Source: G965230065 sp965230065 (GTDB lineage Bacteria; Bacteroidota; Bacteroidia; Cytophagales; Cyclobacteriaceae). Taken from it: 64,000 bases of DNA. Numbering within the stretch: the first letter of the stretch is position 1; each line of letters opens with the position of its first letter. Below, in pieces: positions 33,804 to 41,496 of the stretch. The stretch spans positions 806,001-870,000 of the forward strand of contig OZ245942.1 in NCBI GenBank assembly GCA_965230065.1. Reading direction: 5' to 3'. The notes below the pieces were generated by a model. The model was not told the origin of the DNA and did not search any database. It saw only the letters and a program-made list of their open reading frames with translations. The translations under genes and the position numbers were made by a program.

Positions 33804-35355
33804 GTCCAATAAACAGTCATACGAAAATAAGTGGCAAAAAACATTTGAAGAGGCTGAAGTGCGGCCTTCTGCCCAACTGTGGAAAAGTATTGAGAGTGAC
33901 CTGAATGCCGCTCAAAACACAAAATTTAAGCGCAGGTTACTGTTTTATCGTTCGGTAGCCGCTGCCGCAGTAGCCTGTTTGGTAGTCCTGGGCGTTTACA
34001 CCTGGAGTAATGAGTTTGGGACATTCACAAATGATGAACGTAAAATTACAGCTACAGAGCAAAATAGTATTCAGGAGAATAAGAACACACCAGTTACTGA
34101 CCCAGAAGCACTGGCAGAAAATGAGGATAATTCAGAAGGTACAGAAACCGAAAATAGTGCGTCAACTTCTGCAGAAACTGTTTCCCCGCTGGCAGAGGCT
34201 TTGGAAGAAAATATTGAAAAAGCAAATGAAGGGGAAATCGCCAACACTTCCGGTAACCAATTACAAACCGCAGATAATATTAATAAAATAGATAATGATG
34301 CTTCAACCACTCCGCTGGCAGAACAGCTTCCTGTTTTACCTGATGAAAGTAATGAGAAAGAAGTAAGTGGTGCACAAAGCCCCGATCAACAATATCCAGA
34401 AAAAAACCTGATAGCCCAAAATACTAATATATTGCTCTCAATTGCCATGATAGCCCCACAGGGCATGCAAGATTCAACTAATGCTGATAAAAGCCTGGAT
34501 AATCCTGTTGATGAAATATATCCCATTCCCATCATGCCCAAAGACAGGAAAAAGGATTTTCAACCTGTTTTCTTTGCCAGTGTAAATCTTTCCACCGATT
34601 ATTTTAACCCAAATTATAACGCATCGCCTGCCGGGCAGGCTTTAAATGTTGCCCCTAATGCATTCTTGTCAAACCGAGCAGATGCACCAGAAGCTATGTA
34701 TAGTTTAGGAAGCGGACAATATGATAATACCGGCAAGTCAAATAATAGCGCACTGGGCGAAGAAAATACCGCACAGCTTTCCTTTTCTTACGGGGCTAAT
34801 TTCGGTATGGCCATTTCTGAGCACTGGACACTGGAAAGTGGCATTGCTTACAGTAAGTATAATACTACTTCTCAGACCTCTGCTGCTTACCAGGGCATTT
34901 CTGCTGAAGAAGTTTATCCGGTTTCACTGGCCAATAATAGTACAGATAATGCACGGCAATTTTCCGCTGTGCAATATGAACCAACAGACCTTACCAACAC
35001 TTTTGACTTTGTGGCTGTTCCTTTAAAAGTTGCCTACAACCTCAGCTTTGATAAAATTACTGTCGTCCTTGGCACAGGGGCTGCTGCCAACTTTTTGTTA
35101 CAAAACAGCATTAGCGATGAAGCCGGGCAGTTGAATGATGTTATTATCAGGCCCGACGATAATAGTCCTTTCCGCAAAATATATTACAGCGGAATTCTGA
35201 GTGGTGGCATTCATTATGAACTGATGCAAAAATACGCTTTCACGATTACGCCCTCTTATAATTTTTCTATCTCTTCGCTTACAAAGTCAGGAAGCAATTT
35301 TATGAGTTTGCCTTACACCTTCGGTATAGATTTCGGCATCCGCTACCAATTCTGA
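33796..35355 (+). CDS. Putative anti-sigma / PorT-like outer-membrane beta-barrel fusion
   Basis: A 519-residue protein with an unusual layout. Residues 1-50 are cytoplasmic-like and resemble Bacteroidota anti-sigma leaders (WQKTFEEAEVRPSAQLWKSIESDL). One membrane helix follows near residues 52-74 (SVAAAAVACLVVLGVYTW). A long acidic, threonine/glutamate-rich linker spans about 80-250. The last ~260 residues look like an outer-membrane barrel (LSFSYGANFGMAISEHWTLESGIAYSKY, GGIHYELMQKY, GIDFGIRYQF). It overlaps the sigma gene, so it is its probable regulator. A direct inner-to-outer membrane link is inferred. Confidence 0.75.
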   Translation: MAKSNKQSYENKWQKTFEEAEVRPSAQLWKSIESDLNAAQNTKFKRRLLFYRSVAAAAVACLVVLGVYTWSNEFGTFTNDERKITATEQNSIQENKNTPVTDPEALAENEDNSEGTETENSASTSAETVSPLAEALEENIEKANEGEIANTSGNQLQTADNINKIDNDASTTPLAEQLPVLPDESNEKEVSGAQSPDQQYPEKNLIAQNTNILLSIAMIAPQGMQDSTNADKSLDNPVDEIYPIPIMPKDRKKDFQPVFFASVNLSTDYFNPNYNASPAGQALNVAPNAFLSNRADAPEAMYSLGSGQYDNTGKSNNSALGEENTAQLSFSYGANFGMAISEHWTLESGIAYSKYNTTSQTSAAYQGISAEEVYPVSLANNSTDNARQFSAVQYEPTDLTNTFDFVAVPLKVAYNLSFDKITVVLGTGAAANFLLQNSISDEAGQLNDVIIRPDDNSPFRKIYYSGILSGGIHYELMQKYAFTITPSYNFSISSLTKSGSNFMSLPYTFGIDFGIRYQF

Positions 35356-35406
35356 TTTGCCTGAATGAATGGTTAAAACTGTGAATTATTTACACTAACA
35401 ACCTGC

Positions 35407-35787
35407 CTACTGCCACTGCCTACTCCTTTGACCTCTTTCCCTTTTCATTTTAATGCGGGCTCGCTGGCAAATACCGCCAATGGGTGGGTTAAACTTAGAA
35501 ACACTGATTTCTACAGAAAACACCTGCTTGAAATGTTGAAAAACAGCATTTACGATACGTTCGGCAATGTTTTCCAGCAATTTGGTAGGCTCGGCCATTT
35601 CATTGCTAATCACCTTGTACAGAGCATGGTAGTCAACGGTAGAATCAATTTTATCCTGGCGGGCTGCCCTTTCAAAATCCACCTCTATTGTAATATCTAT
35701 ACCATAGCGGTTTCCCACTTTTTGCTCTTCTTTAGAAAAGCCATGATAAGCAAAAAACTCCAGGCCCTCGAGCGCTATTTTACCCAT
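35407..35787 (-). CDS. folB: Dihydroneopterin aldolase
   Basis: Folate pathway enzyme converting dihydroneopterin to hydroxymethyl-dihydropterin. At 126 residues it fits the FolB family: ALEGLEFFAYHGFSKEEQKVGN with active-site tyrosine and glutamate, STVDYHALYKVI, LLENIAERI, and SVEISVSKFNPPIGG with the catalytic lysine. The start shares one base with the divIVA stop, so they are coupled. Confidence 0.94.
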   Translation of the reverse strand: MGKIALEGLEFFAYHGFSKEEQKVGNRYGIDITIEVDFERAARQDKIDSTVDYHALYKVISNEMAEPTKLLENIAERIVNAVFQHFKQVFSVEISVSKFNPPIGGICQRARIKMKRERGQRSRQWQ

Positions 35788-36614
35788 TATTCAATTTCGT
35801 CAAAAAATGATTTACTCTTTTTTTCGGTTTTCTCCACAACTTCTACTTCTTCATTGTATTCATCCTCTTCTTGTGTTTGTTCAGGCTCATTGGCAGCAGC
35901 CGAAGTTTCTGCTTCTTCCTCTTTTTCCATAGAAGGCGATTCATCTGTTGTCTCCTCATTTTCTTCTTCTAAGTTGGGAGACGAAGCTTCTGTTGCTTCG
36001 ACCTGTTCTACTTTTATATTCTCAATAACCGCATTGAAATGATTAAGTTCATCCACAAGTTCTTCTGCTTCTTCACTCTTTTTCTTCATCTTGTCTGAAC
36101 GTTGCGCATTTACCCTTTCTACCTTTTGCAACACTTCATTGGCTACATTGCGCAGTTCGTACAACAAATCTTCCATATCATTTTCGGCAGATTTATGCTT
36201 TTGTTTCAGCTGTTTCACCTCATCTTCCATGGCACCGATGATGGCCCTTGCCCTGTTTTCGGCACTTTCGGTGACCGATTTGGCTTTTAATTTGGCTTCG
36301 TTGATAATACCGGCTGCTTTCATTTTGGCTTCCTGCATTTGTAGGTCGGCCGCTTTATTGGCCTGGTCTATGAGGTTGGCCCCGGTATCTTCGGCGGTTT
36401 TCAGGGTTTTGAACAAAGAGTTTTCCACTTCCCGTAGTTTCTCCACTTCCTTTTCGGTATTATCCAATTTATAGCGAAGTTCTTTCTGCTCTTCCAAAAG
36501 ACGCTCCCATTCCTGGGATAAAGTGAGCAAAAATGCATTCACTTCGTCTTTGTCGTATCCTCTGAAGTTTTTTTCAAAACTTTTTTGTCGTATTTCAAGG
36601 GGTGTTATTTTCAT
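35787..36614 (-). CDS. DivIVA domain-containing protein
   Basis: A 275-residue coiled-coil protein. The N-terminal DivIVA motif is clear (KITPLEIRQKSFEKNFRGYDKDEVNAFL), with the membrane-binding and FRGYD elements. A long coiled coil runs to about residue 180. The C-terminal third is a very acidic tail (EEENEETTDESPSMEKEEEAE) ending in KSFFDEIE. In Bacteroidota the role is unclear; in other phyla such proteins mark curved membrane or the cell pole and division site. Confidence 0.92.
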   Translation of the reverse strand: MKITPLEIRQKSFEKNFRGYDKDEVNAFLLTLSQEWERLLEEQKELRYKLDNTEKEVEKLREVENSLFKTLKTAEDTGANLIDQANKAADLQMQEAKMKAAGIINEAKLKAKSVTESAENRARAIIGAMEDEVKQLKQKHKSAENDMEDLLYELRNVANEVLQKVERVNAQRSDKMKKKSEEAEELVDELNHFNAVIENIKVEQVEATEASSPNLEEENEETTDESPSMEKEEEAETSAAANEPEQTQEEDEYNEEVEVVEKTEKKSKSFFDEIE

Positions 36615-36757
36615 GGCTTAATCCTAAAATTCGTGTGTTTGCTATGCAAAAGCATTTCCTTACGTCAAAATAGCAAGTATTCTATTATAAAGAACTGAAA
36701 AACAGTATTTTATTGCAAAAAAACTAAAAATAATCAAATTCAATCTTACGAATTGTA

Positions 36758-37684
36758 TTAACCAAACTTAATATCCCACAAAGAAACAGTACGATCATCA
36801 CTGGCAGAAATAATCGCATACTTATCTTTTTCTGTAGCGTAATCAGGCCATAAAGTCCGGTTTACCGAGGTAGCATGCCCGGCATGACGGGCTTTGTCAA
36901 TTACTTTCAAAAGCTTAAAATGCCTGGCATCCCATACTTTTACCGATTTGTCCATGCTGCATGTTACAAAATATTTTCCATCAGGACTGAATGAAATATG
37001 ATTGATGGTATACATGTGCGCAACGATGGCTTCTTGTAAAACGTAATTTTCTGCTACATTCCAGATTTTAAGATGGGCATCGCGACTTCCACTGAGCAAA
37101 ACGCTGTAATCCGGTGAATAGCAAACTGCAAAAACTGAGTTTTCATGGGCGTTAATCTCTTGCTTCACTTTAAGGCTGCCAAGGTCAATGATTTTTATGG
37201 TATTATCACTATAACCTACTGCCAGTTCTTGTCGATGTGGGTGTATGTCCATTGTACGCACCCTTTCCTTGGACGCCCTTATGCGTTTGATAACACTCAG
37301 TTTTTCAGTGTCAATCACAGTGATAACCCCGTTGCCATCACCCACAACAATTTTATTTTCCCAGGTTTTGATGTCGAAAATAGCCGCTTCGGTAATTTTC
37401 ACAGAGCCTGCTTCTTTTTTATTTTCCAGGTTAACCCGGTGAATACCTTCATAATTTTGCCCGATAATCAGATGGTTTTTGCTACTATCATAATGCAGGG
37501 CATAAACTGAAGCATCCACTTTTGCCAGGAGTTGCCCCTGCCCGGGCGCTTGCAAATCCCAGCTTACTACCATGCCGTCACCAGCCCCTGAAAAAAAAAT
37601 GTGGTCATACGCTGATTTTTCAAGAGTATACACACAATCTTTGTGACCTGTAAAAGTATATGATTTTGAAACTGTTATTGGCAT
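36758..37684 (-). CDS. WD40 repeat protein (cytoplasmic beta-propeller)
   Basis: A 308-residue protein made almost only of WD40 repeats and lacking a signal peptide. Repeats are marked by GDGMVVSWDL, GNGVITVID, SDNTIKIIDL, SRDAHLKIWNV, SMDKSVKVWDA and SDDRTVSLWDI, giving a seven-bladed propeller. It probably is a protein-binding scaffold. It is divergent from the PPTase gene with only 73 bp between them. No enzymatic motif is seen. Confidence 0.9.
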   Translation of the reverse strand: MPITVSKSYTFTGHKDCVYTLEKSAYDHIFFSGAGDGMVVSWDLQAPGQGQLLAKVDASVYALHYDSSKNHLIIGQNYEGIHRVNLENKKEAGSVKITEAAIFDIKTWENKIVVGDGNGVITVIDTEKLSVIKRIRASKERVRTMDIHPHRQELAVGYSDNTIKIIDLGSLKVKQEINAHENSVFAVCYSPDYSVLLSGSRDAHLKIWNVAENYVLQEAIVAHMYTINHISFSPDGKYFVTCSMDKSVKVWDARHFKLLKVIDKARHAGHATSVNRTLWPDYATEKDKYAIISASDDRTVSLWDIKFG

Positions 37685-37757
37685 AATGTAAAATTGACAG
37701 TGTCAGGATTAGCCATTATTTATATTTTATCATAAATTATAGCTTTGAATATTACTT

Positions 37758-38393
37758 ATGGCACTGGTAAAATTAGTAAAGATAAATGACAATTCTTTTT
37801 GGGCCTTGTGGAAAATCGGTGAACCCCTACACAAGTTGACTGAGCAATACCCTCCTTTACTAGATGAAATCGAGTACTTATCCGAAATACACCATCCTGA
37901 TAAAAAAGCAGAGTGGCTGGCTGGCAGGCTTGCCTTAAAAGTGCTTGTAGAACAAATTGGAGGCTCATTCCAGGGAGTTTTCAAAGATAAGCATGGAAAG
38001 CCCTACCTGTGTGATTCCACTTTTCATATTTCCCTGGCAAATTCTTATCCTTATGCTGCTGCCATTATTCACCGCAATATAGCCACCGGCATTGACCTGG
38101 AACCCCCGAAACCCACACTTTTACGCATCAGGCACAAGTTTTTGAATGAAAAAGAAATGATAAATGCCGGAGATGACCTGCATAAGCTCTGCATTTACTG
38201 GTGTGCTAAAGAATGTCTATACAAAATTCATGGAAAACGTGAGCTATCTTTCCGGCAAAATATGCATATAGATAACTTTACTTTATCAGATAAAGGCATC
38301 ATCCAAGCGCATATCCGTAAAGAAGGTATATCTTCAAGCTTTCAACTCTACTACGATAGTTTTCCCGGATATTTCTTTGTGTATGGCTTCTAA
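37758..38393 (+). CDS. 4'-phosphopantetheinyl transferase superfamily protein (Sfp type)
   Basis: Transfers phosphopantetheine from CoA to carrier proteins. At 211 residues it is of Sfp-like size. Motifs are SLANSYPYAAAI (the usual S-H-S is altered to S-L-A-N-S), ATGIDLEPPKP with the metal-binding aspartate and glutamate, and YWCAKECLYKIHGKRELSF, the W-x-x-K-E-x-x-x-K core. PEWLAGR-like EWLAGRLALKVL is also present. The carrier partner is not in this window. Confidence 0.9.
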   Translation: MALVKLVKINDNSFWALWKIGEPLHKLTEQYPPLLDEIEYLSEIHHPDKKAEWLAGRLALKVLVEQIGGSFQGVFKDKHGKPYLCDSTFHISLANSYPYAAAIIHRNIATGIDLEPPKPTLLRIRHKFLNEKEMINAGDDLHKLCIYWCAKECLYKIHGKRELSFRQNMHIDNFTLSDKGIIQAHIRKEGISSSFQLYYDSFPGYFFVYGF

Positions 38394-38401
38394 ATTGGGG
38401 T

Positions 38402-38430
38402 GCCTGTTGTTAGTTTCTAAAATAACAGGC
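38402..38430 (+). other. Hairpin downstream of the PPTase gene
   Basis: GCCTGTT at 38402-38408 pairs with AACAGGC at 38424-38430. There is no T run, so termination is uncertain. The remainder of the gap to 38621 shows no gene. Confidence 0.35.
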
Positions 38431-38621
38431 AATGGGTAACCAGTAACCCAACGAACTCTTCATGTATCACAAAATATTCATTAAACCCGAGAGTACGGGT
38501 ACATCGCTTTCCTTTTCCTTCAACTTCCTGCTAAAACCTACATCATTGTTACATATCCTATAAAAAATTCAATTTTTTTTATTAAATTAGGTATATATTC
38601 TTGAAAAAAGCCTAATTAAGC

Positions 38622-39215
38622 ATGAAAAAGTATATATATCTAATGCCGTTTACATTGTTTATCATTACTTCTTCAGTAATGATACAGCATAGTAAGAGTA
38701 TACAGGATTTTACGCTTAAAAATGCTGTTGACGGGAAAGAGTTCTCCCTTTCTAATTACCGGAATGCCAAAGCTGTTGTTGTTGTCTTCACCAGTAATTA
38801 TTGTCCCTATGCCAAATTGTACGAAGACAGAATTTTGACACTGGCAGAAACTTATCAGGATAAAGGTATCAAGTTTATTCTGATCAATCCTAATAATCCG
38901 GATAGAAGTAGGATAGAAGGCATACAAAAGATGGCTGAAAAAGCGCAATCAAAAAGCTTTGAGTTTCCTTACCTTTCAGACAGCGACCAAAAAGTTGCTG
39001 ATATGTTCGGAGCAGAAAAAACTCCTGAAGCCTTTTTATTAAAAAATGAACGCGGCACTTTCAGTGTAGTATACAAAGGAGCCATTGATGACAATCCCCA
39101 GGTGGCTTCTGATGTAAGCCAGAAATACCTACAAGATGCCATTGATAAAATATTGCAAAACAGCTCGGTCAGAAAAAGTGATATTCATCCTACCGGATGT
39201 GTAATTAGAAGGTAA
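38622..39215 (+). CDS. Exported thioredoxin-like/redoxin protein
   Basis: A 197-residue protein with a signal sequence (MKKYIYLMPFTLFIITSSVM) and a peroxiredoxin/thioredoxin-like fold: FTLKNAVDGKEFSLSNYRNAKAVVVVFTSNYCPYAKLYEDR. The active-site segment CPYA has a single cysteine. A cis-proline-like TPEAFLL follows. It ends with HPTGCVIRR, a conserved C-terminal cysteine seen in periplasmic redoxins of this group. It probably acts in periplasmic redox or peroxide reduction. It ends at a strong terminator that runs into galU. Confidence 0.87.
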   Translation: MKKYIYLMPFTLFIITSSVMIQHSKSIQDFTLKNAVDGKEFSLSNYRNAKAVVVVFTSNYCPYAKLYEDRILTLAETYQDKGIKFILINPNNPDRSRIEGIQKMAEKAQSKSFEFPYLSDSDQKVADMFGAEKTPEAFLLKNERGTFSVVYKGAIDDNPQVASDVSQKYLQDAIDKILQNSSVRKSDIHPTGCVIRR

Positions 39216-39264
39216 TCAAAGTTTATCTAATTGTTGTTTTAGTTTAATAAAAGCAAAGTCCAGC

Positions 39265-39302
39265 AATGCAGTATCTATTTACCAGATACTGCATTATTTT
39301 TT
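39265..39302 (+). terminator. Terminator of the redoxin gene, overlapping the 3' end of galU
   Basis: AATGCAGTATCT (39265-39276) pairs perfectly over 12 bp with AGATACTGCATT (39284-39295), loop ATTTACC, followed by ATTTTTTTC. The 3' arm and T run are the last codons of galU read from the other strand (KNNAVSGK-stop). On the galU strand there is no T run. Confidence 0.88.
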
Positions 39303-40168
39303 TCATAGTCTGCAATCGCCTCTTTTAGAAACTCAAAAAAAGGATCGGCAAATTCTTTTCGTTTGAGTGCAAACTCAACCGTAGTTTTCAAAAAATCCAG
39401 TTTATTGCCAATGTCGTAGCGCTTTCCTTCAATAATGTTGGCAATGATACTTTCTCTTTTCATCAACATATGCAAAGCATCTGTGAGTTGTACCTCCCCT
39501 CCTTTTCCCCTGGGTGTTTGTTCAATCAATCTGAAAATTTCAGGTGTCAGCACATACCTTCCTGCAATGGCCAGGTTAGATGGGGCTTTATTTATGGGAG
39601 GTTTTTCTACCAATTCATCAATTTCCATGATATGGTCGCTTAACTTTGTTCCTCCCGCAATGCCATAGCGTGATACTTTATCTTTTGGAACCTGTTCAAC
39701 CGCAATTACCGAGCACCTGTATTGCTCATAAGCATCTATCAGTTGCTGGGTTACTGGAATAACAGAGTCCAATACGGTATCACCCAATAAAACCGCGAAA
39801 GGTTCATTGCCCACATGCTGCCTGGCATAATATACGGCATCACCCAATCCATTCATTTCTTTTTGCCGGATGAAATGGATATTGGCCATATCTGAAATGC
39901 GGCGTATTTCATTCAGAAAACTTTCTTCTTTTTTTTCTTCCAACCGGGATTCCAACTCGTAGTTTCGGTCAAAGTGATCTTCAATGGCCCGTTTACCTTT
40001 TCCTGAGATAATCAGGATATCATCTATTCCTGAATCTACCGCTTCCTGCACCACATATTGAATGGTGGGTGTATCAATAATGGGTAGCATTTCTTTGGGC
40101 TGTACTTTAGTAGCAGGCAAAAACCTGGTACCTAATCCTGCTGCTGGAATTACCGCTTTTTTAACCAT
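39275..40168 (-). CDS. galU: UTP-glucose-1-phosphate uridylyltransferase
   Basis: Makes UDP-glucose from UTP and glucose-1-phosphate. The nucleotide-binding motif is IPAAGLGTRFLPATKVQPKE. FIRQKEMNGLGDAVYYAR, FAVLLGDTVLDS and the sugar-binding VEKPPINKAPSNLAIAGRYVL follow. Its 297 residues match GalU. It is 89 bp downstream of a GHMP kinase resembling glucuronokinase on the same strand; together they could give UDP-glucuronate, if this enzyme accepts glucuronate-1-phosphate. Confidence 0.95.
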   Translation of the reverse strand: MVKKAVIPAAGLGTRFLPATKVQPKEMLPIIDTPTIQYVVQEAVDSGIDDILIISGKGKRAIEDHFDRNYELESRLEEKKEESFLNEIRRISDMANIHFIRQKEMNGLGDAVYYARQHVGNEPFAVLLGDTVLDSVIPVTQQLIDAYEQYRCSVIAVEQVPKDKVSRYGIAGGTKLSDHIMEIDELVEKPPINKAPSNLAIAGRYVLTPEIFRLIEQTPRGKGGEVQLTDALHMLMKRESIIANIIEGKRYDIGNKLDFLKTTVEFALKRKEFADPFFEFLKEAIADYEKNNAVSGK

Positions 40169-40257
40169 GTTTAGTTTAAAGTTTATTGTTTTGAGTTAAT
40201 AGGGTGAGCATCAAGCCGCTAGCATTAGCAAAAATGATTGTGGCTTACGTTTAGAAT

Positions 40258-41262
40258 TTAAAGTATATACGGTTTGATAACCCTGGCTTTTATTTTTTTT
40301 AGATCAACTACCAGTTTATTCAACACTTCATCGTTTGGATAGATACCAATAATAGAACCTCCAGATCCTGTAAATTTGGCAGAAGCCCCACAGTTTCTGG
40401 CCGTATTGACTAATTCTTTATTGCTATCACTAATGTTCATAATCTGAGAGCGCAAATCAAAGTTTTTATCAATGAGCATATTGAGTTTAGATGCATTACT
40501 ACTTAATATGGCCTCTTTTCCTTGTTCGGCCAAATCTGCCATTTCGCCCAAAGTATCAATTACCTTTTTTTCACCTTTCAAAAACCTTGATTTTACATCA
40601 TTGAATACTGCACCAGATACTTTTCCTAAATCGGTTTTATAAGCGATATACAACTTGGGAAGCAGGGCCGGATCTAATGGTTCATAAATGCCATGTTTAT
40701 GTTTGGTAAGATAATCTTTGTTGAAATCCATATAAATGCAGCCTTCATACGCCTGGGCTACCCGATCCTGCAACCCGGCATTAATTCCCAACTCATCTAC
40801 CTCGGCAGAAAGCACCAAAGAAGGAAGAACCTGTAATGGAATCTCTACTTTGTAATACTGCATCAATGCCCGCATGGTGGCTGTAATAATGGCACTGGAG
40901 CCGGCCAGCCCCACCTGCCTGGGAATAGAGGAGTGATACCGAATGGTAAAATTCTTACTTGCCAGCTTGATTTTATTAATTTCACAGTATTCACAAAACT
41001 TTTTGATACCTGCCTTAATGAGCCGTGAGCCGCCATAATACCCTGTTAAGCTTATGGCATCTACCAAATGATAAATACTGCGAAAAATATTAGAGTCCTG
41101 CTCTTGGGGTTCAATATGAATTTCCGGTGAAGGATACAAAGTTACCCTGGCACCAAAGTTTCTTACAATGATAGAAATGGTTTTTCCAAAATATCCATCC
41201 GTTGGATTACCCAACAATCCGGCCCTGGCATAGGCACTTGCCTCAATAATAGTGTTATCCAT
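40258..41262 (-). CDS. GHMP-family sugar kinase, glucuronokinase-like
   Basis: A 334-residue GHMP kinase. The N-terminus ARAGLLGNPTDGYFGKTISI and the segment GYYGGSRLIKA closely follow plant glucuronokinases as I remember them. The ATP-binding motif is IPRQVGLAGSSAIITA, then ELGINAGLQDRVAQAYEG and YMDF. GHMP motif 3 is FTGSGGSIIGIYP. Glucuronokinase phosphorylates glucuronate at C1 in the salvage route to UDP-glucuronate. galU follows in the same direction, which fits. Other sugar acids remain possible. Confidence 0.8.
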   Translation of the reverse strand: MDNTIIEASAYARAGLLGNPTDGYFGKTISIIVRNFGARVTLYPSPEIHIEPQEQDSNIFRSIYHLVDAISLTGYYGGSRLIKAGIKKFCEYCEINKIKLASKNFTIRYHSSIPRQVGLAGSSAIITATMRALMQYYKVEIPLQVLPSLVLSAEVDELGINAGLQDRVAQAYEGCIYMDFNKDYLTKHKHGIYEPLDPALLPKLYIAYKTDLGKVSGAVFNDVKSRFLKGEKKVIDTLGEMADLAEQGKEAILSSNASKLNMLIDKNFDLRSQIMNISDSNKELVNTARNCGASAKFTGSGGSIIGIYPNDEVLNKLVVDLKKIKARVIKPYIL

Positions 41263-41430
41263 ATCGTTGCCCTAGATTATTATTAGATGCTGAAGGCACT
41301 AAAAAGTACGCTAAAGCTGTAAAATTGACTTTTTTTGTGAAAAGCAAAAAGTCTAATTTGAATCAATTTGCAAAGTAACAGATTGATCCTCATATATGAC
41401 TCCCCTGTTAATAGATAATTTAGCTGATAT

Positions 41431-41468
41431 TACAAAAAAACCTGGTGAGTACTCAGCTTACCAGGTTT
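41431..41468 (-). terminator. Terminator of the OmpA/PD40 gene
   Basis: AAACCTGGTGAG (41438-41449) pairs with CTTACCAGGTTT (41457-41468) over 12 bp with one G-U pair. On the minus strand it runs into TTTTTTT. It lies 29 bp past the stop codon of the gene at 41497. Confidence 0.92.
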
Positions 41469-41496
41469 CTTTTATTAAATGCGAAAATATCGGCTC

